Assembly: GCF_027172205.1 (NCBI RefSeq)
Contig: NC_070613.1
Span: 10,705,001 to 10,769,000 of the forward strand
From: Podarcis raffonei
Taxonomy: Eukaryota; Chordata; Lepidosauria; Squamata; Lacertidae
Direction: 5' to 3'
Length of the DNA stretch: 64,000 nt
Shown: positions 51,501 to 60,596 of the stretch, piece after piece
How positions within the stretch are numbered: the stretch's first letter is position 1
How the letters are laid out: each line of letters begins with the position of its first letter
Made by a program: the position numbers and the translations under genes
The notes under the pieces: generated by a model
The model's database searches: none
Told to the model about the DNA's origin: nothing
What the model saw: only the letters and a program-made list of their open reading frames with translations

Positions 51501-53395
51501 GGCCATTCAGGGCTTTACGCACCAATATTAATAAGTTTATTCGAGCCTGGTAATGCACAGAAAGCTGCTGTGGGGACTAGCGAACCAACTGGAGTTTGAA
51601 GAAGACAACAGAGGCTTAGACAATAGAAAATAGTTGCCTTACCATGCCTCCTCAGGTGACAGCTTAGAACTGATGAGCAGCCCCAAGCAATGAACTTGGT
51701 CCTTCAACCACCAACCCACAGAACTACCATCTTGTTGGGCTTCAGCTTCAATTTATTGGACCTCAACCATCCCAATACTCATTCCAAACACTGGTCAAGT
51801 ACTTAAACAGCCTCTCCTGATTCGGGTGAGATAGACCACTCTGTGATCTTCAGATGTCGGGCATCATCACTGAAGACTGGGGTATCACCAACGTATTGAT
51901 TGTGCCTTGCTCCAAATCCCTGGGTGACTTCCCCCAATGACTTCATAAAGATGTTAAAACAGCAACTTGGAACACAATGGAACCCCGGAGGACCTCACAG
52001 TCCAGAAGCCATGGGGCTGAGCAAGGGACTCAGGTTCCTACAGGTAGGAACAGAACCACTGGGAGACAGAGGCAGCAGCCCCTAACCCAGAAGGATGCCA
52101 AGGCCCAGGAGATACAACGTTCTTGTTCTTTGTCTTGCTTGATCACATGATGATGGCACAAAGACCTGGGCTATGAAGGCAGTGTTTAATCCCCTGGAAC
52201 AGACAAGCCTGCCCAGGCATGCAGAATCCATGTTTTAAAATGTTTTTAGTTCATTGCAATTAAAAAAAATGTTTTAAATAGTAGTTTACTATTTTTACTG
52301 GTAATTTTATTGTTTTATACTTTGTAAAGTACTTTGAGGTTTTTATTCTATCAAGAGGTGCATGATTTTTTATGAAAAGTAATAAATTATGACCGTTCTG
52401 GCAAGTTGTTAAAACATACGATGATCCTGAAGACATTCCAGACATCCTCCCAAAGGGCAAGAGTGACAGACACCTGGAAACAGAGACTCCCTGTGATAAA
52501 CAGGACCTGTCCTGTCGCTCATCAACAAAAAAAAAAAAAGGAGCACTAACCATCCCAACTGGCTTGCAGGATCCCATTCGGTCATTGTGCCCGTTCCAGC
52601 GGTGGAAGCCAGGGTATTCACCATGCTCCAGGATGTACTGCTGGCCTCGGAAGTCTGCGAGGCTGAAACAGATCCAGGCTCCGCTCTGCACACAGATGGA
52701 ATTGACTCTGTTCATGAAGCCCCGCTCCTGGAAGTTGTCGCAGGGCCCGCTAACCTCCAGCTTCCGGCCTGTGAAGCATTTGCCTTCATAGAAAGTGATC
52801 TAGAGGAAAGAGGACGTTCCAAGGATTGAGCTACGGCCACTGCGAGGCCCCACGACCCACCGGTATTCCAAGCAGATGGAATCCGCTGCCAGACGGATTT
52901 AATTTTGCATTCAACGAGAGAGTTCATTGAAAGCTGGAAGTATTCTTTTAATGAGACATTACAGCTTACAACACTGTGTGTGGCTAACAATGCAACCTCT
53001 CGGGGTTTTCTTTTCTTTTATAAACATCGTTTTTTCAAATTGTGTATTTAGATTAATTAAGACACACTCCATTGTATTTCCCAATCCTCTTTATCCTCTT
53101 GCTTTCATATGCTTTTCCTTCTCTGGAGTTGCCAGATTCCTTGCGCTTTAAGGAATGCTCCTTAATTTCAGACCACCGCAGCTTGTGTGGCCCCATCCTG
53201 CAAGGCAACACAGCCCCACAATGTTTTGGAAAGCGTAGCTCCATTAAGCCATCCTGTCTCCTGTTGGCATCCAAAGCTTTTATTTTTCCAGCTCATCTCC
53301 TCCTCCCTCTTTTTTTTTAAAAAGCCTCTGATCTCATACATAAGCAAAGTTACAAAAAGGAACATGTTACTTACTTTTCCTGAATACTGAGACAT
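44581..53395 (-). CDS. CRYGN: CRYGN, gamma-N crystallin, complete gene of four coding exons
   Basis: The exons (53375-53395, 52551-52799, 49178-49323, 44581-44716) join in phase to 552 bp, 183 residues plus stop. The protein is a lens beta/gamma-crystallin with two domains of two Greek-key motifs each. The four motif starts are visible: ITFYEGKCFTGRKLEV, AWICFSLADFRGQQY, YRIEVFEGRHFSGRSQEF and WVLYEEPNYRGQMYVV. Exon 2 codes for both motifs of the N-terminal domain, as in gamma-crystallins, while exons 3 and 4 code for one motif each, as in beta-crystallins. This hybrid arrangement is characteristic of gamma-N. The ORF is intact with good splice sites. It is cytoplasmic in lens fibre cells and helps keep the lens transparent and refractive. 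The promoter has a TATA box and a Maf-type half site; the poly(A) signal lies about 64 bp after the stop. Confidence 0.96.
45998..46248. mobile_element. TA-flanked MITE, Tc1/mariner-like
   Basis: Lies between TA at 45996-45997 and 46249-46250. The ends are GAGACATACCTTGGTTGTCA and, inverted, CAGTCGTACTTTGGAAGTCG. The interior (TTCTGATTGGCTGCAAGAGC, AAGTCAAACAGACTTC) is shared with 11432-11663. Confidence 0.7.
46384..46855 (-). repeat. tRNA-Ala SINE tail split by a hAT-like element
   Basis: The minus strand of 46795-46855 (GAAACCCTGGAGAGCTGATA) continues into 46384-46427 (GGAGGAAGCGTCTGGCCTGG, GCAAGGCAGCTTCC), the normal order of the SINE body. The hAT-like element at 46428-46786 separates them. 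Confidence 0.7.
46428..46786. mobile_element. hAT-like MITE with perfect 8-bp duplication
   Basis: 359 bp flanked by ATCTAATC (46420-46427 and 46787-46794). The ends are CAGGAGTCGGCAAGGCTT and, inverted, CAAGGGTCGGCAACCTAG. The interior has repeated GCGCAGAAGCGATTTC-type phrases and GCGGGGACTCACCG, shared with 28478-28758. Confidence 0.85.
47301..47323. repeat. (AG)n microsatellite
   Basis: About 11 AG units. Confidence 0.9.
48528..48580. repeat. (TC)n microsatellite
   Basis: About 26 TC units. The long plus-strand frame crossing it (48384-49094) is an artefact, since it reads SLSLSLS through the repeat. Confidence 0.95.
49178..49323 (-). CDS. CRYGN: CRYGN coding exon 3 (Greek-key motif 3)
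   Basis: 146 bp, phase 0 in and phase 2 out. The acceptor is TTGCCAACAG and the donor is GGAGC|GTAAGT. It codes for residues 91-138 (HGENYRIEVFEGRHFSG to IKVYGDG) plus two bases of Ala139. Confidence 0.96.
49865..50190 (+). repeat. MIR-like SINE interrupted by an insertion
   Basis: AGTGTAGTAGTTAAGAGTGT is a MIR-type start, and AGACTCAGGTTCAAATCGGT (B box) appears only at 50090, about 180 bp later than expected. The intervening sequence (about 49905-50085) is unrelated. The body ends GGATTGTTGTGAATTAAATG. Confidence 0.6.
51480..52090 (-). mobile_element. L2-like LINE, old and diverged
   Basis: TTCCAGGCCATTCAGGGCTT corresponds to TCCTAGGCCATGAAGGGCTT in the young L2 at 5184-6217. A downstream stretch (GTTGGGCTTCAGCTTCAATT) corresponds to its LKLNPSKTE region. 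No frame is kept, so the copy is old. Confidence 0.6.
52551..52799 (-). CDS. CRYGN: CRYGN coding exon 2 (Greek-key motifs 1 and 2)
   Basis: 249 bp, exactly 83 codons, phase 0 at both ends. The acceptor is TTCCTCTAG and the donor is GGGATG|GTTAGT. It codes for residues 8-90, from ITFYEGK to CKPVGM, the entire N-terminal crystallin domain. Confidence 0.96.
52800..53374. other. CRYGN intron 1
   Basis: A 575-bp intron between the seven-codon exon 1 and exon 2. I see no repeat or element in it. Confidence 0.85.
53375..53395 (-). CDS. CRYGN: CRYGN coding exon 1 (seven codons)
   Basis: A 21-bp coding stretch reads MSQYSGK and ends at the donor AAAA|GTAAGT. It matches MAQRSGK of human CRYGN, where the intron is in the same place. 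It is far too short to find by ORF length; I located it by homology, donor strength and the TATA box about 75 bp upstream of the ATG. Confidence 0.92.
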
Positions 53396-53462
53396 GTTTC
53401 ACTGGCAACTGCTAGCGCAGAGGCAGACTCCCAAATGGGATTTTCAGAGTCACGGGAAGCTC

Positions 53463-53478
53463 TACTATATATCAGCAG
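53463..53478 (-). promoter_or_regulatory. CRYGN: CRYGN core promoter: TATA box with adjacent Maf half site
   Basis: On the minus strand the sequence reads TGCTGATATATAG, with TATATA centred about 73 bp upstream of the ATG. That places a start site near 53440 and a 5' UTR of about 45 bp. The overlapping TGCTGA is a half site of the Maf recognition element. Gamma-crystallin promoters are known to pair a TATA box with such sites for lens Maf and Sox factors. The sequence match is direct; activity is inferred. Confidence 0.65.
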
Positions 53479-53480
53479 CA

Positions 53481-56060
53481 GGGAGACCAGGTTGGGTTTG
53501 TAAGGCCTGCCAAACAATGCACACTGGGGATGGTTCGTGCTTAGCTGGCAAGAACGGCATACCTCTCTCTCTGCTGATACGGGAGTTTTAATTTAATCCA
53601 GACAATTTAACAAAAGAATCACTCGTTGGGGGATTTGAGCAATGAGCATCGAACATTTACAGTTCCTTTTAGAGAGAAGCTTTATTTATTAGACGAGGTA
53701 ACAAGCCAATTTTCACCTGCTTTTCCTTTTAACACAGCACACGTAAGCCTGGAGCCCATACAGTGAGAGTTCAGAAGATGCCTTAGAAATTAGGAATGTG
53801 CCCTATACTCTATTTGTCTGTCTAGTCCAGCATTATCTGTTTTAACTGGAAGTTATCTAAAGCTTCAAGTCTCTTTTTCCTCTTCCTTCTTTGCCCCCTT
53901 TTCCTTGTCTCTCTCTCTTTTTTTAAAGATTGCAAGCAAGGACTGCCTTGTTTTAATTGTATATAAGCCACTCTGGGAGCCTTTTTAGCTGGATTCTCAG
54001 ATACAAATGTACTAAATACAAGTAAAGGAACCCAAGATCCTGGATATGAAATACACTGTATGTAAAGTGTAGGAACATAGGAAGCTGCCTTATTCTTATG
54101 AGAATTTGCATACCGCCCTCCATCCAAATATCACAGGGCAGTTCACAACATAAAAATGCAAGATAAAAACACTAAATACATAAATGCACAAAACACAGGC
54201 CTGAAGGATGTTTAGAATTACATCTGAACCAGACTGCAGCAACAGCCAACATACAAACGCGGACTTGCCCTTCTTTAGGGGAAATGGGATCTTCTGCTCT
54301 CAACTAGAGGCTTCCAACAAGTGTTCCAAGAAGCAAATTCCTCTGTGGCTCTGCAGAGGCTAGCTGTGTTGTACTCACATTTTCCTCGCAGAAAACAAGC
54401 CCCTATGGTGTATTAAAGGACAGAATGGATATGTTCAGAGCAGAACCTTCTTGCTACCATATCATGCTGTCCTGCTTCATCAGAAGACCTCATTAAACAA
54501 TAGTGGAACCAATTTCATGTTAAGCCAAGCCCTGAAAATACATTTCTATTGCCAAGCTTCAAAATAATTTCCACATTGCATATGTACACCCCCCCCCAAT
54601 TCTATATGGCTTATAAACGCCCTGCAGTACTATAGTTAATTCCTATATAAACCAGCAGATATGGAATGAGATCAAACTGGCTCAGCAAGTGCTATTTTTG
54701 TACCAGCACGCAATTTATTAGCAGGAACATTTTATACATTCAAAGCTCTCTAAAGACAAAACTAATTAAATCATATTACCCCTGGGGAAGGAGCTAATGA
54801 TAATCATTCCTTTTTCACAGTTGGGGAAATTGGGCCAATGGGAGGTCCCAAGCCTCAAGAGGGAATTAATGGCAATGGCAGACTTGAAATCTAGCCCTCC
54901 AATGCTTGTACTAGGCCCCCAGGTGCCAGACTGCTTTCATTGCTTGGATCTTGGCAAAGCTTGCTGGATGGAGAAATACAATGCACCATGCAGCGTGCTT
55001 CCATCGTGAGCTCGTTATTTTACCGGTATTACCATTTTGTCTTCACAATCAACCCTTCAGGTACAAGAAGGCTGAAGCTGTGATTGGTCACCAACAGGAC
55101 GCATGACGAAGCAAGGATTTGCGCTCATTCATTCATCCAATCCAATTCTACCTACTGCAGAACCCTTGTTCTCAGATCAGAACTGAACTATGCCATTTGA
55201 AAAGGGGGACCCCCTAGCATGTTTCAATGTACGCCCAATATTAAATGTGGGCAGCTGACGGAAAGGTTTATGATTGGCTGCTGTGGAGTATCACTCACTA
55301 AGGATCCTCAACTGTGGGAGAGGGCTATTGACCTCGTGTCCTACTTGTGACCCTCCCAAATGCATTTGGAAACAGAATGCTGGATGAAACATGCCTCTCC
55401 TCTGACCAGCAGGGTCCTCAAGTTCTTATGGCCTTTGCTTTCATTATTAAATTAGTACACCCTAAAATTCATGCAATGGTCAAGACACTTTTCAGAATAG
55501 CATAGAGCGCAGCAACCCAACTGAAGTAGCCCAGCCTGTTGAGATGTTGAACATTTTACTACACATCAGCTTGGCCACCTAGTATATTCACAGCTTTCCA
55601 TTTTTTTGTGTACTATTTTTGGATGACGAGGAGTGCTGTGACATCTTATTGTGGAATGAAAGCTTTAGGCCCACATCAAATGAGTGAAGAGGATGAAACT
55701 GGATCGTGCTGGCAGGAAAGTGAGGAAATATACTGTCAAGGGGGGGCGGACCTGGTTCACAAGATTGCGTTCAAAAAGATAATATGCATTCAGTTCACCC
55801 GTTACTGGAGCAGTAAATATACCATAATTATGGCCAGTGGGAGGTAATATACTGCTCAAAGTGCAAGAACAAGCCATAATTCTTCTTCAAAACCTGGAAA
55901 GTACAACCAAATATGTTAAATTCAAAAACTGCAGTCTTTTCCTGTAACTGACCTTTGAAAATGTTCTGTTTAAGCATTCCATCAAACATTTGGCGGCATA
56001 CTGAACTAGGTATTTTTCAGAAATGGCATGAAAAAAAATGTAAAGAACCTGTTAAGCAGT
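53481..56060. other. CRYGN-RHEB intergenic spacer
   Basis: About 2.6 kb. It holds part of a reversed SINE (about 54068-54094, AGGAACATAGGAAGCTGCCT). Lens enhancers for CRYGN would be expected near 53480-54000, but I cannot point to one beyond the promoter. Confidence 0.6.
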
Positions 56061-56084
56061 GGGCACACAAAGGTTTGCAGCTAT

Positions 56085-56090
56085 TTTATT
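56085..56090 (-). terminator. RHEB: Candidate RHEB poly(A) signal
   Basis: AATAAA on the minus strand about 385 bases after the RHEB stop. It would give a 3' UTR of about 400 bases (roughly 56065-56472). Longer forms using later signals are possible, so this site is inferred only from the hexamer and its position. Confidence 0.45.
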
Positions 56091-56472
56091 TACAAGTATA
56101 CATTTAACACAAAGAAACACCGATATTCAAGCCTAGTTAATAGTAGTGTAACAATATGCATCATCTGGATGATTATTCTAACCCAACTACATTGAAAAAT
56201 TAATGCCAGTAAAATTCTTGGTCATAATATTAAGAAATACAATATATAAATTGAAAATATGATTGCTTAAAATTTGAAAATGGAAGTGAAGCCTTTTTTT
56301 TTTTTTTGCACAGGAGTCAGAGTTTAACATAATCTGAAGGAAAAGTCTCCAACTGACTTTATATTGTTCAGGTTAACAGAAGAAGAAAAAGCGTAGTTTC
56401 GCTGTGAGGGGGAACAGGCAGTTTGCTTCTTAAGGTAGAACATATTCCCAGTGTTCAGCCTTCGGTGGGCAA

Positions 56473-56565
56473 TCACATCACCGAGCATGAAGACTTCCCT
56501 TGTGAAGATGCCCCGTCAATTTTCTCTGCCTCCAAAATTATCCTTCTGAAGACGTCCACAGCAGT
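56473..56565 (-). CDS. RHEB: RHEB coding exon 8, with stop codon
   Basis: 93 bp including TGA, after the acceptor CTTTCCAG. It codes for TAVDVFRRIILEAEKIDGAS to the CaaX box CSVM. The Cys of CSVM is the farnesylation site known in RHEB. Confidence 0.97.
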   Translation of the reverse strand, partial: TAVDVFRRIILEAEKIDGASSQGKSSCSVM

Positions 56566-59500
56566 CTGGAAAGAAGGCAGAGGGGCTATTAAGAATCTGA
56601 AGCACTAGAAAGCACAGCAGCCACTGTGACTGTTTTAGAATAGCGAACAAGGATGAGAAGAGGAAAGGTGACGACATGCTGTAGCTCAGCATTGCTAGCA
56701 TGCCTGAGATGGATATGCACGTGACACGATGCAAAAAATCAGGACCGCCTAATTTCCTCACCCAACTCTCATTGCTAAACTCTGACCTGCAAGCCTTCCT
56801 TCTTCTTGTAATATGCAAGTGATGCTCAACATGTGAAGTGCCTCTTGAGCCAACATCGCTCAGAATGGGCCTTGTGTACCTTGCACAATGCGTGCGAAGA
56901 TCACCGCAGACCACCATGCTGCTGAAGTTTCAAGCCAAAGTGTGAATCGGGTGGCTTTCCAAGGTGTAACGAAGACCTCTTTGTTAGGCCTGGCATGAGA
57001 CCAGTGAAATATAATAGTAATTTGGTTTCATGCCTACTTGTTTTGCACTGTAAGTATTGTTACCTGCCCTGAGCATTGGGAGTGGAAAGATTAGCAGTCT
57101 CATCTCAGAAGGCTACGAGGCTATTTCAGGGACCTGAGCCTGAATTCATAACCCAATAGTTATGTGAAGAGAGCTACAGAGCTGGAAGCTATGAAGGCCA
57201 GGGAAATGTTTCTGAGAAACTAGAGGGCAATGTCAACAGATGCTAAGAGGCAGTTGACTCAATTAAGCTCCAGGAGCCGCATTTTGGTTTGGAGAAATAG
57301 ATGCTTTTCAGAAGGTACTTCCATTATTCTGAGCTAGAAGGTAGCACAGAAAGGCACCCAAATATATAAGGACTGAATAGGAAGAACTGTCCCCTGAACC
57401 AAAATGCTGCCCTTCAGTATCTTTATTAAATATATATATATAATCTCTTATCACCTAGTTGCTATTGATGTTTCATTTTTCGTGTTAAAAGCTCTTTTCC
57501 TCTTGTACTGAAACTTGTTAAGAATTTTTGCCTGCAGAAGTAATAGTTGCAGGGAAAATATAGTAAAGAATGAAGAAGTAGATGTTTTGGTAATGAGAAT
57601 GCTGCAAATCATTTGTGTGAAACTATCTCGGCATTTTTGAGTTGGCACACTTGGAGAATCCAATGCTCGTCTTTCTGTTTTTTTCTGTTCATCAAGAATC
57701 ATTTGCCAACGAGGTACAATTCTGAACTGGGCTTGCTTCCAAATTTGCTCCAGTGGATTCAAGCAGTCCCTTAAGCATCTTAAAAGTGCAATATGACAGT
57801 TAATTGAACATTGCCTCATATAATGCCAGATACGTACTGTATCTCATGTGACATTTAAAATCCAAAATCAAATGAAAAGGGTATTTGTCAGTATAATGTT
57901 TCCCAGACACAAATTGTCCACAAGTGGTCAATTAACCTAATATATTTCCTCTGCAATTAGATTTTTTGCAGAATCCCAAATAGCTTGCTCTACAGAAGTT
58001 TCACCTCTACATGCTGTTTCTTTGCTCCTGAAGGTAGACAGGAATGCAATTTTATTGAAACATTCAGATACCCTCCCCGATATTCTGAAACAGTAATTCA
58101 GCTCCCATTTTAACAAGGAATATATGATATGCTGCTTTAACTCAAGCTCAAGTCTAAAACTGCCAGTGCTCTTTTTAGCGGATCCTTTCATCTTACAAAA
58201 TTAGGGAGGCTCTTCATCTGTGGTGGCAAAGCAAGAGTTCACCCTACCTCTGCAGCTTAAGGATAAATTGATGCAGTCATGCAACGAAGTCTATGGAAAA
58301 TACATGTTTTAACAAGGTTCCCAGTTTGCATCGCCCATAACTAATCTTGTTTGTTTGTAGTTTTAAGTGGCTGCATTGATATGACCGCATTAATCTTCTG
58401 ATGACTGTAATATTTACATGACAGTCTTGTTGCCTGAAGATTTCATCATATGGTGACATATCACAGTAATCTCCAGATCAGGAACAGTCAATGGGATGCA
58501 AACACCCAAGTGATGACTTTGCCACTATGCAAACGGTCATCAGCAAGCTGTAAAAAGCTGACTCGGGCAGCTCTTCTCCCATTTCCCTGGAAACACATTC
58601 ATAATTAAGCAGCAATTCCTATTTCAACTTCAACCCTTTAGAAGCAAATTGGCTACCTGGTTTTCTTTAGCAGAAGATTCCAAGAAAGCTGCATTCCAGG
58701 ATTCTGCTAAAGCTTTCCCTTCTTCATAGCTGATCACCCTGAAAAAAGGAAAGGAAAGTTATTTATAGTGAGAGCCCTCTAAATTAAAGTTCTAACCATC
58801 TGACTGCTCGTCGTACTGTATTATATGTAAGATTTAGGAGAACTCATCTAATAGATCCAGATATGATATGTTTACAGTTCGGATTATCAATGTTTCATGG
58901 AGAAGGTTTCACATCAATTTTCAATTAGAGCAAGAAGCAGGTGATGCCTAGTTTCGAAGGAAGGGGAGCTGAGTGTATTGTTGGAAGTACATAATGAAAG
59001 CCAAAGCTTAATCAGATCACACAATAACATTAAAGCCCTGCTGATCACACAGGTTTGGAATCAACAACACAGGCACCGTCTCTAACAGCAACTTCACAAG
59101 CACTACATTGCGTATTATTTTGGGTACAGCAACTTTGAAAAACAACTAAGTTAAGGCCGTGCACATTTAAAGGCTAAGCAACGTCCCATGGGTGATCAAC
59201 TAGGTAATAGGGTATTATTTGGACCATCTCTCTTCTAAGAGTAAAATTTTAGTAGTGGCAGCAATATAATTATTCTGTCTATTAAGAATGTAGGAGAGCC
59301 TGCTGGAACAGGTCTAGGGCATACGTAGCCCAGCATCCTGCTGCCACAGTGGCCAGCCAGGCACCCATGGGAAGCCAGCAAGCAGGATTCGGGCGCAAGA
59401 ACACTCTCCCTCTCTGCTGGTTCCAGCAAGTGGTATTCAGAAGCATAGGGCCTCCAACTGTGATTGGCAGAGCACAGCCACTGTGATCACCATAGCCTTC

Positions 59501-60596
59501 ACTAGTTTGTCCAGTTCTCTTTTAAAGCCATCCAGGCTTGTGGTCATCACTGCCTTCTCAGGCAGTGAGTTCCACAGCTGAACCACGAGCTGCTTGAAGG
59601 AGTATAACCATATTACCACAATTCTGAGTTTCTGTGTCACCATAAATGTGTAAGTGATTATGATGGCAGGTGAATTTTTACACCAATCAGAAAAAGGGGA
59701 CTGGTAAAGATTATGGGAATTCTATGGGAATTTGACAGTAGTGAAATTAAAAATCAACTTTGCCCCGACAGTAGTAAGATCCACCAGAGGATCGGCGGAC
59801 AAATATCCGGGCAACAGGTTACCCTCAGGCAACTTTACCTGAACCTGACCTGGCCAAAATGCTACATTTAAAAAATAATTGCAACTCTAAAACCTGAAAG
59901 CAATACTCAAGTACCAACCCAAGTAGGATGACCTGAGCTCTTTGGAGGAACAGCAGGGCACAAATGTGACAAATATAGTTCATTCTTGGCTTCCTACATA
60001 ACGCTTCTGCAGATAAGTAGGTCATCAACTGACCAACATTCCAACCTTAGTTGAATTTATCAAATAAAAGCCAGGAATAGGAGTTGGAATGAGGCAAGCT
60101 GTGGTATCTGAGGTGATGTATCAGAAGGAAAGGTAGTAAATTACAAGCACATTTCAAGGCATAGGACTGCTACAGCTATCTGCAGACTGTTATGCTCAGA
60201 GAAGCATATTCTTCTCGGTTCTACAGAAGTTAGACCCACTGAAATGAATAAGTAATGAATCAAGGCCAGTAACGTCTATTAATTTCAACAGGCCTACTCA
60301 GAGTATGACTGGATACAATGCACCACAACATTTTAATCTTAGCAGGGTTGCCTTAACTCATCTCAAGAGAAATATTCCATACCGTTCCATGTGCAGGTCC
60401 TTTTTATTTCCAACCAACATAATGGGGATCCTATGGGATTAAAAACAACACAAATCACTTTCAGAGCAGAAGCTGATGTCTGCAGAGTAATACGACAGCA
60501 AAATGAAACATGGAATGAAATGAGAGTGTTACTACTTACTGGACTTTTCCCACCATATCCAATAACTTGCCATGGATAACTTTAATCACTTCAAAA
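56473..60596 (-). CDS. RHEB: RHEB, Ras homolog enriched in brain, 3' part (last four coding exons)
   Basis: Four exons (60540-60596, 60383-60430, 58657-58738, 56473-56565) code for the part of RHEB matching human residues 93-184, all in phase with GT-AG junctions. RHEB is a Ras-family GTPase on lysosomal and endomembranes that activates mTORC1 when GTP-bound and is turned off by the TSC complex. The guanine-binding NKKD motif (MLVGNKKDLHMER) is in the second exon listed and the SAK motif (FLESSAKENQ) in the third. The C-terminus ends CSVM, a CaaX box for farnesylation. Compared with human as I recall it, the tail has Ile for Leu170 and Ser for Ala174. The P-loop and switch exons lie beyond the right edge; I searched 60600-64000 for exon 4 and did not find it. 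The coding region looks fully functional. Confidence 0.97.
56566..58656. other. RHEB intron 7
   Basis: The intron between RHEB exons 7 and 8. It contains three minus-strand open frames (57451-57819, 57937-58191, 58277-58459) without recognised homology. No repeat I can name. Confidence 0.7.
58657..58738 (-). CDS. RHEB: RHEB coding exon 7 (SAK motif)
   Basis: 82 bp, phase 2 in and phase 0 out. The acceptor is CTTTTTTCAG and the donor is CCAG|GTAGCC. It codes for VISYEEGKALAESWNAAFLE to AKENQ, with the SSAK nucleotide-binding loop. Confidence 0.96.
58739..60382. other. RHEB intron 6
   Basis: The intron between exons 6 and 7. It contains a reversed LINE 3' region (about 59300-59640) and a short dispersed repeat (60190-60320). 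Confidence 0.75.
59300..59640 (-). repeat. LINE 3' end, same family as 28767-28981, with more of the element
   Basis: The minus strand reads CCAGCAGAGAGGGAGAGTGT, GGCTTCCCATGGGTGCCTGG and CTGGCCACTGTGGCAGCAGG as in the other copies. The 5' part (59437-59643) keeps an open frame with FKQLVVQLWNSLPEKAVMTT, which resembles the CR1 ORF2 end (WNSLP motif). Confidence 0.6.
60383..60430 (-). CDS. RHEB: RHEB coding exon 6 (NKxD motif)
   Basis: A 48-bp exon after the acceptor CCCATAG and before the donor AACG|GTATGG. It codes for IPIMLVGNKKDLHME, including the guanine-specificity motif NKKD. The intron between it and exon 5 is only 109 bp (60431-60539). Confidence 0.96.
60540..60596 (-). CDS. RHEB: RHEB coding exon 5
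   Basis: 57 bp, phase 2 in and phase 2 out. The acceptor is TATTTTTCAG and the donor is GTCCA|GTAAGT. It codes for FEVIKVIHGKLLDMVGKV, identical to human RHEB 93-110 as I recall it. Confidence 0.96.

Larger units (their letters stand above)
49324..52550. other. CRYGN intron 2
   Basis: The intron between CRYGN exons 2 and 3. It contains a MIR-like SINE split by an insertion (about 49865-50190), a short dispersed repeat (51255-51410) and a diverged L2-like LINE (51480-52090). Nothing recognisable is in about 49330-49860 or 50240-51240. Confidence 0.8.
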
